Positions 14,837-24,183 of a DNA stretch of 46,227 nucleotides are shown in pieces. Source of the DNA: Gammaproteobacteria bacterium. GTDB lineage: Bacteria; Pseudomonadota; Gammaproteobacteria; SZUA-152. The position numbers and the translations under genes were made by a program. The DNA lies in contig JAKIUN010000026.1 in assembly GCA_021647505.1 (NCBI GenBank), positions 1-46,227 on the forward strand, read 5' to 3'. Below the pieces are notes generated by a model, which searched no databases, was not told the DNA's origin, and was given only the letters and a program-made list of their open reading frames with translations. Every line of letters starts with the position of its first letter. The stretch's first letter is position 1.

Positions 14837-17227
14837 ATGCGCGCTGCGGCGCTGGGTTTTCTGGCTGGAACAGGGATGTTGCAGCAGCTGGCCAGTTTGC
14901 CGGATCGACGCTGGCCGTTGCTGCTGCTCGTCGTTTTGCTGTTTCTCTGGCGGACACCAACGATGCGGTTCACACTGGTGCGACTGGCAGGGTTTGCCCT
15001 GTTGGGTTTTCTCTGGGCCGTTGCCGTGGGGCATGTCATGTCCGCCGGTGGCTTGGATCCTGCGCTGGAGGGCCGGGATGTGCTGGTGGAGGGGACGATT
15101 GCTTCCCTGCCGGATCCACTCGGACAGCGCAGCCGCTTTCAGTTTCAAGCCGAACGACTGTGGCTCGATGAGGGATCCTTTCCTTCAACAGATCCTTTAA
15201 CAGATCATTCAGTAGCGTATTCAATAAAAAGCCCCCCCGGTAAACTCCTGCTGAGCTGGTACCGTGATGCGCCCCCCTTGCAGGTGGGCGAGCGCTGGCG
15301 CCTGCGACTGCGTCTCAAGCAACCCAACGGTTTCATGAATCCCGGCGGCTTTGACTATGAGGGTTGGTTGTTTGGACAGGGTGTGCGTGCCAAGGGCTAT
15401 GTGCGCAAGGCGCAGGCCGATGACGAAAACCGGCGTCTGCAAGCGGCCTCCGGCCACCTCGTTGACCGCCTGCGCCAGACCTTACGCGACGGTATCCGCA
15501 GCTCACTCGCCGGGCATCCACAGACCGGGCTGGTGACGGCGCTGGCGGTGGGGGATCGCTCGGCCATTGAGGATGCACAGTGGGACATGTTGATTCGTAC
15601 CGGCACCAACCACCTGCTGGCAATTTCCGGCCTGCATGTGGGGCTGGTATCGGGGATGGTTTTTTTCCTCATGCGCTGGTTGTGGAGCCGCTCCGCCCGC
15701 GCCAGTCTGTACTGGCCTGCGCCCAAAGCCGGGGCGATGGCGGCTCTGCTGGCGGCGACTCTTTATGCGGCGTTGGCCGGTTTTGCCGTGCCCACTCAAC
15801 GTGCCCTGGTGATGGTGGCGGTGGTGATGCTGGCGCTGATCCTGCAACGCCAGACCCGCCCCTCGTCATTGCTGGCATTGGCTTTGCTGGCGGTACTGAT
15901 GATCGATCCACTGGCGGTGCTGGCGCCGGGCTTCTGGCTTTCTTTTGCCGCCGTGGCGGCGATCTTGCTCGGCATGTCGGGGCGGGTCGGCGGTACCCGC
16001 GGTTGGCGAAGCTGGGGGCGGGTGCAGTGGGTGGTGACCCTGGGCCTGCTGCCGTTGCTGATTCTGTTGTTTCAGCGTGCCTCGCTGGTGGCACCGCTGG
16101 CCAATTTGCTGGCGGTGCCCTGGGTGAGCCTGCTCACGGTGCCGTTGACCCTGCTGGGGAGCCTGCTGTGGCTGTTGTTTCCCACCCTGGGTGGCTGGTT
16201 ACTGGCCGCTGCGGCGTGGAGCCTGTCGATCCTGTGGTGGGTGCTGGAGTGGCTGGGCGCGTGGCCCCTGGCGCAGTGGACGCAATCAGCGCCGCCGGTG
16301 TGGGCGGTGGCCAGTGCGCTGCTGGGGGTGATGTGGCTGATTTTTCCACGTGGTTTCCCGGCCCGTTGGTTGGGTTGGATATGGCTGTTGCCGCTATTGG
16401 TCGTGCGGCCCTCGATGCCGCTGCCCGGTGAGGCCGAATTCACCTTGCTGGACGTGGGTCAGGGGCTGGCGGCGGTGGTGCATACCCACAATCATGTGTT
16501 GGTGTTCGATACCGGGCCGCGCTTTCCCAGCGGCTTCAATACCGGCGAGGTGGTGATCGCACCCTTTCTGCGCCAGCGGGGGCTAACGGGGCTGGATCTG
16601 CTCATCGTCAGCCACGGTGACAATGACCACATGGGTGGTGCGCTGGCGCTGGCGGCCGAGCTGCCACCGGGGCAGGTACTGAGCAGTGTGCCGCAGCGGC
16701 TGACAGCGTTGGGGGCCTGGCCCTGCCTCGGTGGTATGCGTTGGGAATGGGATGGGGTCGATTTTGAGTTGTTGCATCCACGGGCGGATTACACCGCTGG
16801 TGGCCGGCGAGGCAATAACCGTTCCTGTGTACTGCGCGTGACGACTGCCGCCGGCAGTGTGCTGATACCCGGTGATATCGAACAGTCTGCCGAGAGATAT
16901 CTACTGGCAGGCCAGCCTGACAAACTGGCCGCCGATGTGCTGGTGGTACCGCACCATGGTAGCCGAACCTCATCCAGTGAGGCCTTTATCGATGCCGTGG
17001 CGCCGCAGTTCGCCCTGTTTCCGGTGGGCTATCGTAATCGCTATGGTCATCCCAAGGCCGACATTGTCGAGCGTTACCGGCAACGGGGTATCCGCCTGCT
17101 TGACAGCGCCAGCCACGGGGCGATTCGTTTTCGTCTTGGTGAACCAGGGGGGCTTCGTTTGCTGGACACCTGGCGGCAATCCGCACGGCGCTATTGGCAC
17201 AGGTTGCCGGATGAATCCGGCGGATAA
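14837..17227 (+). CDS. comEC: DNA internalisation protein ComEC/Rec2
   Basis: 796 residues with the full three-part ComEC layout: an N-terminal membrane/DUF4131 region (about 1-200), the Competence multi-TM domain (about 215-500) with the family motif TGTNHLLAISGLHVGLV, and a C-terminal metallo-beta-lactamase domain (about 525-770) with the metal motif SHGDNDHMGG near 593-600. ComEC forms the inner membrane channel that brings single-stranded DNA into the cytoplasm in natural transformation; the MBL domain is thought to degrade the other strand. The start is supported by GGGAGGGG just before the ATG. The chain appears complete, so competence machinery may be functional. Confidence 0.93.
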   Translation: MRAAALGFLAGTGMLQQLASLPDRRWPLLLLVVLLFLWRTPTMRFTLVRLAGFALLGFLWAVAVGHVMSAGGLDPALEGRDVLVEGTIASLPDPLGQRSRFQFQAERLWLDEGSFPSTDPLTDHSVAYSIKSPPGKLLLSWYRDAPPLQVGERWRLRLRLKQPNGFMNPGGFDYEGWLFGQGVRAKGYVRKAQADDENRRLQAASGHLVDRLRQTLRDGIRSSLAGHPQTGLVTALAVGDRSAIEDAQWDMLIRTGTNHLLAISGLHVGLVSGMVFFLMRWLWSRSARASLYWPAPKAGAMAALLAATLYAALAGFAVPTQRALVMVAVVMLALILQRQTRPSSLLALALLAVLMIDPLAVLAPGFWLSFAAVAAILLGMSGRVGGTRGWRSWGRVQWVVTLGLLPLLILLFQRASLVAPLANLLAVPWVSLLTVPLTLLGSLLWLLFPTLGGWLLAAAAWSLSILWWVLEWLGAWPLAQWTQSAPPVWAVASALLGVMWLIFPRGFPARWLGWIWLLPLLVVRPSMPLPGEAEFTLLDVGQGLAAVVHTHNHVLVFDTGPRFPSGFNTGEVVIAPFLRQRGLTGLDLLIVSHGDNDHMGGALALAAELPPGQVLSSVPQRLTALGAWPCLGGMRWEWDGVDFELLHPRADYTAGGRRGNNRSCVLRVTTAAGSVLIPGDIEQSAERYLLAGQPDKLAADVLVVPHHGSRTSSSEAFIDAVAPQFALFPVGYRNRYGHPKADIVERYRQRGIRLLDSASHGAIRFRLGEPGGLRLLDTWRQSARRYWHRLPDESGG

Positions 17228-17258
17228 CATTTTTCCACAGCGGCAAACCGCAAATACA

Positions 17259-17406
17259 AGGAGCGGGCCATGCCCGCGAAAGCAACAAAAAACAACAATC
17301 TGTGGGAGTGGCTTCAGCCGCGAATGAAGCCTATTTTCTTCGCGGCTGAAGCCGCTCCCACAGAGTCGACAGTCTCACAAAGCCATCGCGGGCATGGCCC
17401 GCTCCT
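17259..17406. repeat. Nested REP cluster A-B-B'-A'
   Basis: Two kinds of short palindromic unit are nested. Outer arms 17259-17279 and 17386-17406 are exact reverse complements over 21 bases (AGGAGCGGGCCATGCCCGCG type). Inner arms 17301-17323 and 17340-17362 match in 22 of 23 bases (TGTGGGAGTGGCTTCAGCCG type). Each unit is itself a small hairpin. The whole can fold into a long cruciform or RNA hairpin between comEC and exbB and may terminate or stabilise transcripts. The gap 17228-17590 holds no gene. Confidence 0.9.
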
Positions 17407-17590
17407 ACGCTCAATGGGTTTCTCTGCATCGCTGGTGGGAAATTCTTGGTGAGCTTTGGTTGCATGTCATTGGTGGGTGCTGCCCACCTGACTGTGGCGA
17501 AAAGAAAACATGAGCCCGTGCACGGAATCTTCCGGCTAAACGGCGTCTCTGTTACAGTAACGCCCAATCTGAAAGCAAGGGAAATCCAAC

Positions 17591-18223
17591 GTGTTCGAGA
17601 TCGTGCAATCCGGCGGCTGGCTGATGCTGCCGATCATTCTCTGTTCCATTATTGCCCTGGCCATCATTGGTGAGCGACTGTGGTCACTACAGCGCAAGCG
17701 CATCACCCCCAAGCATCTGGTGGCGCAGATCTGGCACCTGCATGCCAAGGGCCAACTGACCCCGGAGCAGATCGAAAGCGTGCGTAAAGGGTCACCACTG
17801 GGGCGTATCCTCGCTGCGGGCCTGGCGAACATGAAACACGACCGCGAGGTGATGAAGGAAAGCATCGAAGAAACCGGTCGCCACGTGGTGCACGAGCTGG
17901 AACGCTACCTCAATTCCCTTGGCACCGTCGCTGCTATTACGCCGCTGCTGGGCCTGTTGGGCACCGTCATTGGCATGATCAAGGTATTCAGCGTGATTAC
18001 CTCGCAAGGCGTGGGCAATCCGGCGGTGTTGGCCGGCGGTATTTCCGAGGCGCTGATCACCACGGCGGCGGGGCTTTCTGTGGCCATTCCCAGTCTGATG
18101 TTTTATCGCTATTTCCGCGGTCTCATCGATGGTCTGGTGGTTTATATGGAGCAGGAGGCCATCAAGCTGATCGAAGTGATTCATGGTGAACGCGAGAGTG
18201 ATGCAGGGGATTCCGCGCCGTGA
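17591..18223 (+). CDS. exbB: MotA/TolQ/ExbB proton channel family protein
   Basis: 210 residues. TM1 is about 10-30; a cytoplasmic loop follows; TM2 and TM3 are about 110-135 and 155-180, with the conserved TPLLGLLGTVIGMI stretch. ExbB/TolQ-type proteins pair with ExbD/TolR and use proton flow to drive TonB- or Tol-type work. The GTG start has AAGGG upstream. It overlaps exbD by four bases (GTGA). In this order before msbA and lpxK, the pair is often annotated as biopolymer transport ExbB/ExbD, with the energised partner unknown; no tonB gene is in the window. Confidence 0.9.
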   Translation: MFEIVQSGGWLMLPIILCSIIALAIIGERLWSLQRKRITPKHLVAQIWHLHAKGQLTPEQIESVRKGSPLGRILAAGLANMKHDREVMKESIEETGRHVVHELERYLNSLGTVAAITPLLGLLGTVIGMIKVFSVITSQGVGNPAVLAGGISEALITTAAGLSVAIPSLMFYRYFRGLIDGLVVYMEQEAIKLIEVIHGERESDAGDSAP

Positions 18224-18642
18224 ACATCGCTTCCGGGCGCAAGGAAGAGCTGGACGTCAACATTACACCGTTGATCGATGTGGTATTCCTGCTGCTGATC
18301 TTCTTCATGGTCTCCACGACGTTTGAGCGAGAATCCGAGATCGAGATCGTGCTGCCGCAGGCGGCCGCCAACGTGGTGCCCGCAGATGACTTTGCATTAG
18401 AAGTGACTGTCGATGCCGAGGGCACTTTTTACGTTAACGGCAAGCGGGTCATCAATTCCAAGATCGAGACACTGAAAAAGGCCATGCAGGAAATGGCGGG
18501 TGAGCACAAGGAACCACCGATCATTCTCAGCGCTGACGCACAGACTCCCCACCAGGCCGTGATCACGGTCATGGACGCGGCGCGTCAACTGGGCTTTGTG
18601 CATCTCAACTTTGCCACCGTCAAGTCCAACGAAGAAAAATAG
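18220..18642 (+). CDS. exbD: ExbD/TolR family proton-channel partner
   Basis: 140 residues with a single N-terminal TM (about 17-38). The essential proton-relay Asp is D20 in NITPLIDVVF. A periplasmic ExbD/TolR domain follows (about 45-138; motifs VNGKRV and ILSADAQTPHQAV). The GTG start overlaps the exbB stop. It functions with ExbB in a proton-driven complex. Confidence 0.92.
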   Translation: MNIASGRKEELDVNITPLIDVVFLLLIFFMVSTTFERESEIEIVLPQAAANVVPADDFALEVTVDAEGTFYVNGKRVINSKIETLKKAMQEMAGEHKEPPIILSADAQTPHQAVITVMDAARQLGFVHLNFATVKSNEEK

Positions 18643-18661
18643 CGGTTTCCGCATTACATTT

Positions 18662-20467
18662 ATGTCTTCCGTCTCCCCCACACAGCTACCGGTTAATCTG
18701 GCCGAACAGCAACAGACGCCGGGGCAGATTTACCGGCGCCTGCTGGGCTATGCCTGGCGCGACTGGCCGATCCTGCTGTTCGCCATTCTCGGCATGGCCG
18801 TGGTGGCCGCCACCGAGACCGGTTTTGCCTGGCTGATGAAACCGATGTTGGATGGCACTTTTGTCGACAAAGATCCGGCGGTGATTCGCTGGATTCCCTG
18901 GGCCTTGCTGGGTATTTTTATGGTTCGCGGCCTCGCCAGTTTTGTCGCCAATTACGGTATGCAACGGGTGGGGCGCAACATCGTCCACGACCTGCGCCAG
19001 CAGATGTTCGCCAAACTGATGCGTCTGCCGACGGCCTTTTACGACAACAACGCCGCCGGTCAGCTGACCTCGAAACTGATCTATGACGTCGAACGCGTGG
19101 CTTCGGCGGCTACCTCGGCGTTGACCGTCGTGGTGCGGGACAGCCTGACCATCCTCGGTCTGCTGGGCTTCATGTTTTACACCAATTGGAGGCTGGCGGC
19201 GGTGTTTCTGTTTCTCGGCCCATTGATCACCGTACTGGTGGTATTCATCAGCAAGCGTTTCCGCCGCATCAGCAAGCGCATTCAGAATTCCATGGGTGAT
19301 GTATCGCAGCTGTCCCAGCAGATTACCGAGGGTCATCGCGTGGTGAAAATCTTTGGTGGCCAGGCCTACGAGGAAAGGCAGTTTGGTGAGGCCAATGAGT
19401 ATAACCGCGCGCAGAACATGAAGATGGCCATCACCAGTGCCCTGAGTGTGCCCATTTCGCAGTTTCTCGGCGCCTCGGGGCTGGCGGTGATCTTATTCAT
19501 TGCCACTTCGGATGCCATGCTTGAATCCTTGAGTGTTGGCACCTTCATGGCCTTTGTCACCGCCAGCATGCTGCTGCTGCCGCCGATGAAACGCCTGACC
19601 ATGATTCAGTCCATCGTGCAACAGGGTATTGCTGCGGCGCAGAGTGTCTTTTCCCTGCTGGACGAAGGGGGAGAGAAAGATACCGGCACGCAGCACATCG
19701 ACTGCAGCCACCAGGGGCGGATCGAATTCCGCAATGTGATGTTTACCTATGACCCGACCAAGGGCAGAGTGCTGGATGATGTGAGTTTTAGCGCCGAGGC
19801 GGGGCAGGTGGTGGCGATTGTCGGCCGCTCCGGTAGTGGCAAGTCGACCCTGGTAGGCTTGTTACCACGTTTTTATGATCTGGACAGTGGTGAGATCAGC
19901 CTCGACGGTATTCCGATCCAGGCGCTGGCCCTCGACAGCCTGCGTGCGCAGATCGCCCTGGTGAGCCAGGACATCATTCTCTTCAACGATACCATCGGCA
20001 ACAACATTGCCTATGGGGCGTTGGCCGGCGCCGATGAAGCGGAAGTCACTCGCGCCGCTGAGGCGGCGCATGCCATGGAGTTTATCCGCGAGCTGCCGCA
20101 GGGCCTGGATACCCTGGTGGGTGATAAGGGTGTACTGCTCTCCGGTGGCCAGCGCCAGCGCATCGCCATTGCCCGCGCATTGCTCAAGGATGCGCCGATC
20201 CTGATTCTGGACGAGGCGACCTCGGCGCTGGACAGCGAGTCCGAGCGCCACATTCAGGCCGCCTTGAGTGTGCTGATGAAGGGCCGTACCACTCTGGTGA
20301 TCGCCCATCGCCTTTCCACCGTGGAAGGTGCCGACAGAATTCTCGTGTTGCGTGGCGGGCACATCGTCGAGTCCGGTTGTCATGCCGATTTGTTGGCAGC
20401 GGAGGGGGATTACGCGGCCCTGTATCACATGCAGTTCAACGACACCTCGTCTGCCAGTGCCGATTGA
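18662..20467 (+). CDS. msbA: Lipid A export ATP-binding/permease protein MsbA
   Basis: 601 residues of a half-transporter that flips lipid A-core across the inner membrane. Six TMs lie in about 35-315. The nucleotide-binding domain has Walker A GRSGSGKST (388-396), signature LSGGQ (493-497) and Walker B ILILDE (513-518). The ATG at 18662 lies 20 bases after the exbD stop; an earlier in-frame ATG lies inside exbD and is rejected. Adjacent lpxK and kdsB support lipid A/LPS work. Confidence 0.95.
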   Translation: MSSVSPTQLPVNLAEQQQTPGQIYRRLLGYAWRDWPILLFAILGMAVVAATETGFAWLMKPMLDGTFVDKDPAVIRWIPWALLGIFMVRGLASFVANYGMQRVGRNIVHDLRQQMFAKLMRLPTAFYDNNAAGQLTSKLIYDVERVASAATSALTVVVRDSLTILGLLGFMFYTNWRLAAVFLFLGPLITVLVVFISKRFRRISKRIQNSMGDVSQLSQQITEGHRVVKIFGGQAYEERQFGEANEYNRAQNMKMAITSALSVPISQFLGASGLAVILFIATSDAMLESLSVGTFMAFVTASMLLLPPMKRLTMIQSIVQQGIAAAQSVFSLLDEGGEKDTGTQHIDCSHQGRIEFRNVMFTYDPTKGRVLDDVSFSAEAGQVVAIVGRSGSGKSTLVGLLPRFYDLDSGEISLDGIPIQALALDSLRAQIALVSQDIILFNDTIGNNIAYGALAGADEAEVTRAAEAAHAMEFIRELPQGLDTLVGDKGVLLSGGQRQRIAIARALLKDAPILILDEATSALDSESERHIQAALSVLMKGRTTLVIAHRLSTVEGADRILVLRGGHIVESGCHADLLAAEGDYAALYHMQFNDTSSASAD

Positions 20468-20487
20468 CCCGACAGGCGACGCATCCC

Positions 20488-21468
20488 GTGAATGGCCTTG
20501 AGTCACACTGGTATCGCACCACCCCGCTGACTCTGTTGTTGTTGCCGCTGTCGTGGTTGTTCTGTGCCGTAGCTCTGGGTCGCCGCTGGGCCTACCGTGC
20601 CGGCTTGCTGAAAACGGTGCGGCTTCCCGTGCCAGTTATTGTGGTGGGAAACATCAATGTCGGCGGTACCGGCAAGACGCCCATGGTGACCTGGCTGGTG
20701 GCGCTGTTACGCAAGGAAGGTTATCGTCCCGGTATTATCAGCCGGGGCTACGGCGGTGGCGCGGATCACTGGCCCCAGCCTGTTCGGGCGGACAGTGACC
20801 CGGCTATGGTGGGTGACGAGGCGGTGCTGCTGGCGTGCCGTTGCCGTTGTCCGATGACGGTTGGCCCGGATCGCTTGGCGGCGGCACGGGCCCTGCTGGA
20901 ATATGCCGATTGCGACATCATCATCAGTGACGACGGCCTGCAGCATTATCGACTGGGCCGCGATGTGGAGATTGCCGTGGTCGATGGCGTGCGGCGCTTT
21001 GGCAACGGCTACTGCCTGCCCGCTGGGCCACTGCGCGAGCCGGTGCGGCGCCTGCGATCTGTGGATCTGGTTATCGTTAACGGCACTGCCAGGCCGCGTG
21101 AATACGCCATGCACCTACAGCCCGCCAGCCTGTGCAATTTGCAGCATGCGGAGAATATCCGGCCGTTGCAGCAGTTTGCCGGCCAGCGTGTGCATGCCGT
21201 CGCCGGCATTGGTAACCCGGCGCGCTTTTTTGAGTTGCTGACCAGCCACGGGCTCGGGGTGATTGAACATCCCTTTGCGGATCATCATCCCTTCCGCGCC
21301 GGGGATCTCGACTTCGGTGATGAACTGCCGGTACTCATGACGGAAAAGGATGCGGTAAAATGCCAGGCCTTCGCCAAGGCCCATTATTGGTACCTGCCGG
21401 TGGATGCGCAGCTCGACGAGCGTGTTCCCCAACGATTGTTACGCCTGATAGGAAAAAAACATGGATAA
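20488..21468 (+). CDS. lpxK: Tetraacyldisaccharide 4'-kinase LpxK
   Basis: 326 residues. This kinase adds the 4'-phosphate to lipid A precursor at the inner membrane. Visible are an N-terminal hydrophobic anchor ([18 protein letters not shown]), the P-loop [15 protein letters not shown], and the [12 protein letters not shown] segment. The GTG at 20488 is chosen because it lies just after the msbA stop and gives the usual length; AGGCGA is upstream at long spacing. The 3' end overlaps the Trm112-like gene by 8 bases. Confidence 0.94.
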   Translation: MNGLESHWYRTTPLTLLLLPLSWLFCAVALGRRWAYRAGLLKTVRLPVPVIVVGNINVGGTGKTPMVTWLVALLRKEGYRPGIISRGYGGGADHWPQPVRADSDPAMVGDEAVLLACRCRCPMTVGPDRLAAARALLEYADCDIIISDDGLQHYRLGRDVEIAVVDGVRRFGNGYCLPAGPLREPVRRLRSVDLVIVNGTARPREYAMHLQPASLCNLQHAENIRPLQQFAGQRVHAVAGIGNPARFFELLTSHGLGVIEHPFADHHPFRAGDLDFGDELPVLMTEKDAVKCQAFAKAHYWYLPVDAQLDERVPQRLLRLIGKKHG

Positions 21469-21643
21469 GAAACTGCTGGATATTCTGGTCTGTCCCCTTT
21501 GCAAGGGCCCATTGGTGTATGACAAGAAGGCCCAGGAACTGATCTGCAAAGGGGATCGGTTGGCCTTCCCGATCCGTGACGACATTCCAGTAATGCTGGA
21601 AGACGAAGCGCGGGTGCTGGCGCCGGACGAAGAGGTGGCCTGA
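21461..21643 (+). CDS. Trm112/YcaR family small protein
   Basis: 60 residues of the UPF0434/Trm112 family. CPLC at 11-14 and Cys29 suggest a partial zinc site, and [11 protein letters not shown] is the family signature. It is regularly found between lpxK and kdsB, as in E. coli (ycaR). In other organisms Trm112 activates methyltransferases; the bacterial role is not settled. The ATG lies within the end of lpxK (ATGGATAA). Confidence 0.9.
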   Translation: MDKKLLDILVCPLCKGPLVYDKKAQELICKGDRLAFPIRDDIPVMLEDEARVLAPDEEVA

Positions 21644-21659
21644 GGTTGCGAAATAGCTG

Positions 21660-21733
21660 TTGCCACAGAGGCTCAGAGAATGCAGAGAAGAACATTAACG
21701 ATTTTTTCCGTGTTCTCTGTGCCTCTGTGGCAA
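21660..21733. repeat. Inverted repeat with GCCACAGAGGC arms
   Basis: The arms at 21660-21680 and 21713-21733 match in 20 of 21 bases around a 32-base loop. The type (GCCACAGAGGCACAGAGA) is a dispersed intergenic palindrome. It fills almost all of the gap between the Trm112-like gene and kdsB and could act as a terminator or processing signal. Confidence 0.85.
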
Positions 21734-21764
21734 GCGCATTTGAATTCAAGATGAGAACCACCCC

Positions 21765-22529
21765 GTGAGTTTCTGTGTCGTCATCCCCGCCCGCTATGCG
21801 GCCACGCGCCTGCCGGGCAAGCCGTTGCTGGATATCGCCGGAAAACCCATGATCCAGCATGTGCACGAACGCGCACAGGAAAGTGGCGCCGAGACAGTGA
21901 TCATTGCCACCGATGACAGCCGCGTGCAGGCTGCCGCCGAGGGTTTCGGCGCGCGTGTGTGCATGACATCAAGTAAACACCGCTCCGGCACCGATCGCCT
22001 TGCCGAGGTGGTGGATCAGCTGGGCCTTGATGACGGGCAGATCGTCGTCAATCTGCAGGGCGATGAACCGCTGATGCCGCCGGCGGTGATAGACCAGGTG
22101 GCGGATAATCTGCTGGCGCACCCGGCCGCCGGCATGGCGACGGTGTGCAGCCGTATCACCACCGCCGCCGAGCTGTTCGACCCCCATGCAGTGAAGGTGG
22201 TGATGGATGCCGAAGGCATGGCGGTGTATTTCAGCCGTGCGGCGATTCCCTGGGATCGCGACGCCTTCGCCAGTACCACCGAGGCGTTGCCGGCTCGCTC
22301 GGAGCATTACCGGCACATTGGCCTGTACGCCTATCGCGCCGGTTTCCTGCGTCAGTACGTCAACTGGCCAAGCTGCCATCTGGAAGAGATGGAATCCCTC
22401 GAACAACTACGCGCCCTCTGGTATGGCCAGCGCATTCATGTGGCCGAGGCCGTTGAGACGCCACCTGCGGGGGTGGATACGGTGGGAGATATTGAGGCTA
22501 TGCGTACCCGGCTCGGTGCCGAAATCTGA
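21765..22529 (+). CDS. kdsB: 3-deoxy-manno-octulosonate cytidylyltransferase KdsB
   Basis: 254 residues. KdsB makes CMP-Kdo for the LPS inner core. The N-terminal nucleotide-binding motif [23 protein letters not shown], the NLQGDEP metal site and the [13 protein letters not shown] segment are all present. It starts with GTG at 21765, giving the normal family length and start. The preceding palindrome may separate it from the lpxK transcript. Confidence 0.96.
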   Translation: MSFCVVIPARYAATRLPGKPLLDIAGKPMIQHVHERAQESGAETVIIATDDSRVQAAAEGFGARVCMTSSKHRSGTDRLAEVVDQLGLDDGQIVVNLQGDEPLMPPAVIDQVADNLLAHPAAGMATVCSRITTAAELFDPHAVKVVMDAEGMAVYFSRAAIPWDRDAFASTTEALPARSEHYRHIGLYAYRAGFLRQYVNWPSCHLEEMESLEQLRALWYGQRIHVAEAVETPPAGVDTVGDIEAMRTRLGAEI

Positions 22530-22543
22530 GTAAAACAGACTGC

Positions 22544-22596
22544 GCTCCCACAGAGTCATTGTTTTTTGTTGTTTTTCGCAGGCATAGCCCGTTCCT
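22544..22596. repeat. Degenerate copy of the outer-inner REP arrangement
   Basis: GCTCCCACAGA, then an AT-rich spacer (TTGTTTTTTGTTG), then CGCAGGCATAGCCCGTTCCT. Reverse-complemented, this follows the left half of the 17259-17323 structure, including its CAACAAAAAACAACAA spacer, with several substitutions. It is therefore an eroded second copy of a composite repeat. Confidence 0.75.
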
Positions 22597-22608
22597 AAGG
22601 GTGTTCCG

Positions 22609-23265
22609 ATGGTCAAAGGTTACCCAATGTCGTTGCAGCAGGTATTTGACCACTTACTGACAGCCTATGGCCGCCAACACTGGTGGCCGGGGGAGACCCC
22701 CTTCGAGGTCATGGTGGGTGCGATACTCACGCAGAATACGGCGTGGGGCAATGTGGAAAAGGCCATTGCCAATTTGCAGGAAAACGATGTGCTGGCGGCC
22801 GAGGTGATTGCCGGCTGTGGGCACGACCGGTTGGCGGCATGGCTGAAGCCATCCGGCTATTTCAACATCAAGGCGACACGCTTGCAGAATTTCTGCCGCT
22901 GGTATCTCGCCCAGGGTGGTTTCAAGGCATTGAGCCAGAGGCCGACCGATGAACTGCGTCACGGCCTGCTGTCGGTGAACGGGGTGGGGCCGGAGACGGC
23001 AGACGATATATTGCTGTACGCCTTCGAACGACCGGTCTTCGTCATCGATGCCTATACCCGGCGTCTGTTTTCTCGTCTTGGCCTTGTGGATGAGAAACTG
23101 GGCTATGAAACCCTGCGATCCATCTTTGAGACGGCCTTGCCGACGGATGTTGCGCTATTCAATGAATATCATGCCCTTATCGTGCGGCACGCCAAGCATG
23201 CATGCAGGAAGCGGCCTTTGTGCGCAACCTGTTCGCTGGCGACGGACTGTCTGACGGCGGGCTGA
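22609..23265 (+). CDS. Endonuclease III-like HhH-GPD DNA glycosylase
   Basis: 218 residues of the HhH-GPD base-excision repair superfamily. The helix-hairpin-helix is about 119-132 (LSVNGVGPETADDILLYA) and the catalytic Asp is D147 in VFVIDAYT. The Lys that makes Nth a bifunctional lyase is Glu here (GPET in place of GRKT), which points to a monofunctional glycosylase such as those removing alkylated bases. A C-terminal 4Fe-4S cluster site is C199-x5-C205-x2-C208-x5-C214; Nth has x6 in the first gap. AAGGG before the first ATG supports this start. The substrate is uncertain. Confidence 0.85.
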   Translation: MVKGYPMSLQQVFDHLLTAYGRQHWWPGETPFEVMVGAILTQNTAWGNVEKAIANLQENDVLAAEVIAGCGHDRLAAWLKPSGYFNIKATRLQNFCRWYLAQGGFKALSQRPTDELRHGLLSVNGVGPETADDILLYAFERPVFVIDAYTRRLFSRLGLVDEKLGYETLRSIFETALPTDVALFNEYHALIVRHAKHACRKRPLCATCSLATDCLTAG

Positions 23266-23286
23266 AGTTGTTGAAGGTGGCGTGGA

Positions 23287-24183
23287 TTATTTTGCGATAC
23301 GCGTGCAGTTACGGCCATCTTTCTTGGCCTGATACAGGGCCTGATCAGTACGTGCAAAGAGCGCCTTTCCATCCTCGTCTTTACGCAGAGTCGCGACACC
23401 AAAGCTGGCCGTCATCTTGATGTGCTTGCCCTCGCAGGCACAGTCCATCTCGGCGACATTGCGACGAATACGATCGGCCAGCCGTTTGACGCCCTTGTCA
23501 TCGGTTTCCGGCAACAGAACCACGAATTCCTCACCACCGTAGCGGAACAGCTGATCCGACAAGCGAATGGTGTTTTCCGCGCAATTGGCCATGGCCTTTA
23601 GCAGAGAGTCGCCAATCGAGTGGCCATAGGTGTCATTGATGGATTTGAAGTGGTCGATATCGATGACGATCATGCCCAGTGGACGCTGGTGGCGATGAGC
23701 CAGCTCGATTTCCCGATCCAGTACTTCGTTGAGAGCTGCGCGGTTATCGATGCCGGTGAGTGGATCTTTGTGGGCAGCGGTCAGGGCAGAATGGTAGAGC
23801 AGGGCATTGCGTAACGGATACAACAGCGCGCAGAGCAGGTTTTCCAGTTGCCGACTTTCTTCTGCTTTGAACTTGCGGCGGCGGCTGATGAGCAGCGTCC
23901 CCAAGTCCTCATCGTTGACTGTCAGCTGATAGGACAGCTTGTGGCGGGCGCTCTTACCAACGCTAAAGGTGATTCCCTGTTCCTCATGTCCGTAGCCCAG
24001 GTGATCGTGTGCCACCATGGACTGGATGTCCTCGCTGAACGCCGTGAGAATACTGTCGATATCCAGGCTGGTCTGCAATTGGCTGGAAAGCTGTAGCAGC
24101 TGACTGATATCCGTCTGCGTCTCATCAAATATGTTTTCTTCAAACAGTGACACCAGATTCCCGGTATTACCGATGGGTGGCAT
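23287..24183 (-). CDS. GGDEF-domain diguanylate cyclase with N-terminal GAF-like region
   Basis: 298 residues, soluble. Residues about 30-130 look like a GAF-type sensory domain, and about 135-298 are a GGDEF domain with active-site GGEEF (216-220) and an inhibitory c-di-GMP site RxxD five residues before it (RLSD). It should make c-di-GMP with product inhibition. The start at 24183 is preferred because GGAG lies 8 bases upstream; further ATGs extend the frame by up to 20 codons. It converges with the glycosylase gene, with 21 bases between. Confidence 0.9.
   Translation of the reverse strand: MPPIGNTGNLVSLFEENIFDETQTDISQLLQLSSQLQTSLDIDSILTAFSEDIQSMVAHDHLGYGHEEQGITFSVGKSARHKLSYQLTVNDEDLGTLLISRRRKFKAEESRQLENLLCALLYPLRNALLYHSALTAAHKDPLTGIDNRAALNEVLDREIELAHRHQRPLGMIVIDIDHFKSINDTYGHSIGDSLLKAMANCAENTIRLSDQLFRYGGEEFVVLLPETDDKGVKRLADRIRRNVAEMDCACEGKHIKMTASFGVATLRKDEDGKALFARTDQALYQAKKDGRNCTRIAK

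Noticed and set aside
15580-16431. 283-codon frame overlapping comEC in another frame
   Set aside because: Gly/Ala-rich translation caused by the GC-rich comEC frame; comEC itself is continuous and motif-complete.
18596-18661. 22-codon N-terminal extension of MsbA
   Set aside because: It overlaps the end of exbD in another frame; the ATG at 18662 gives the normal MsbA start.
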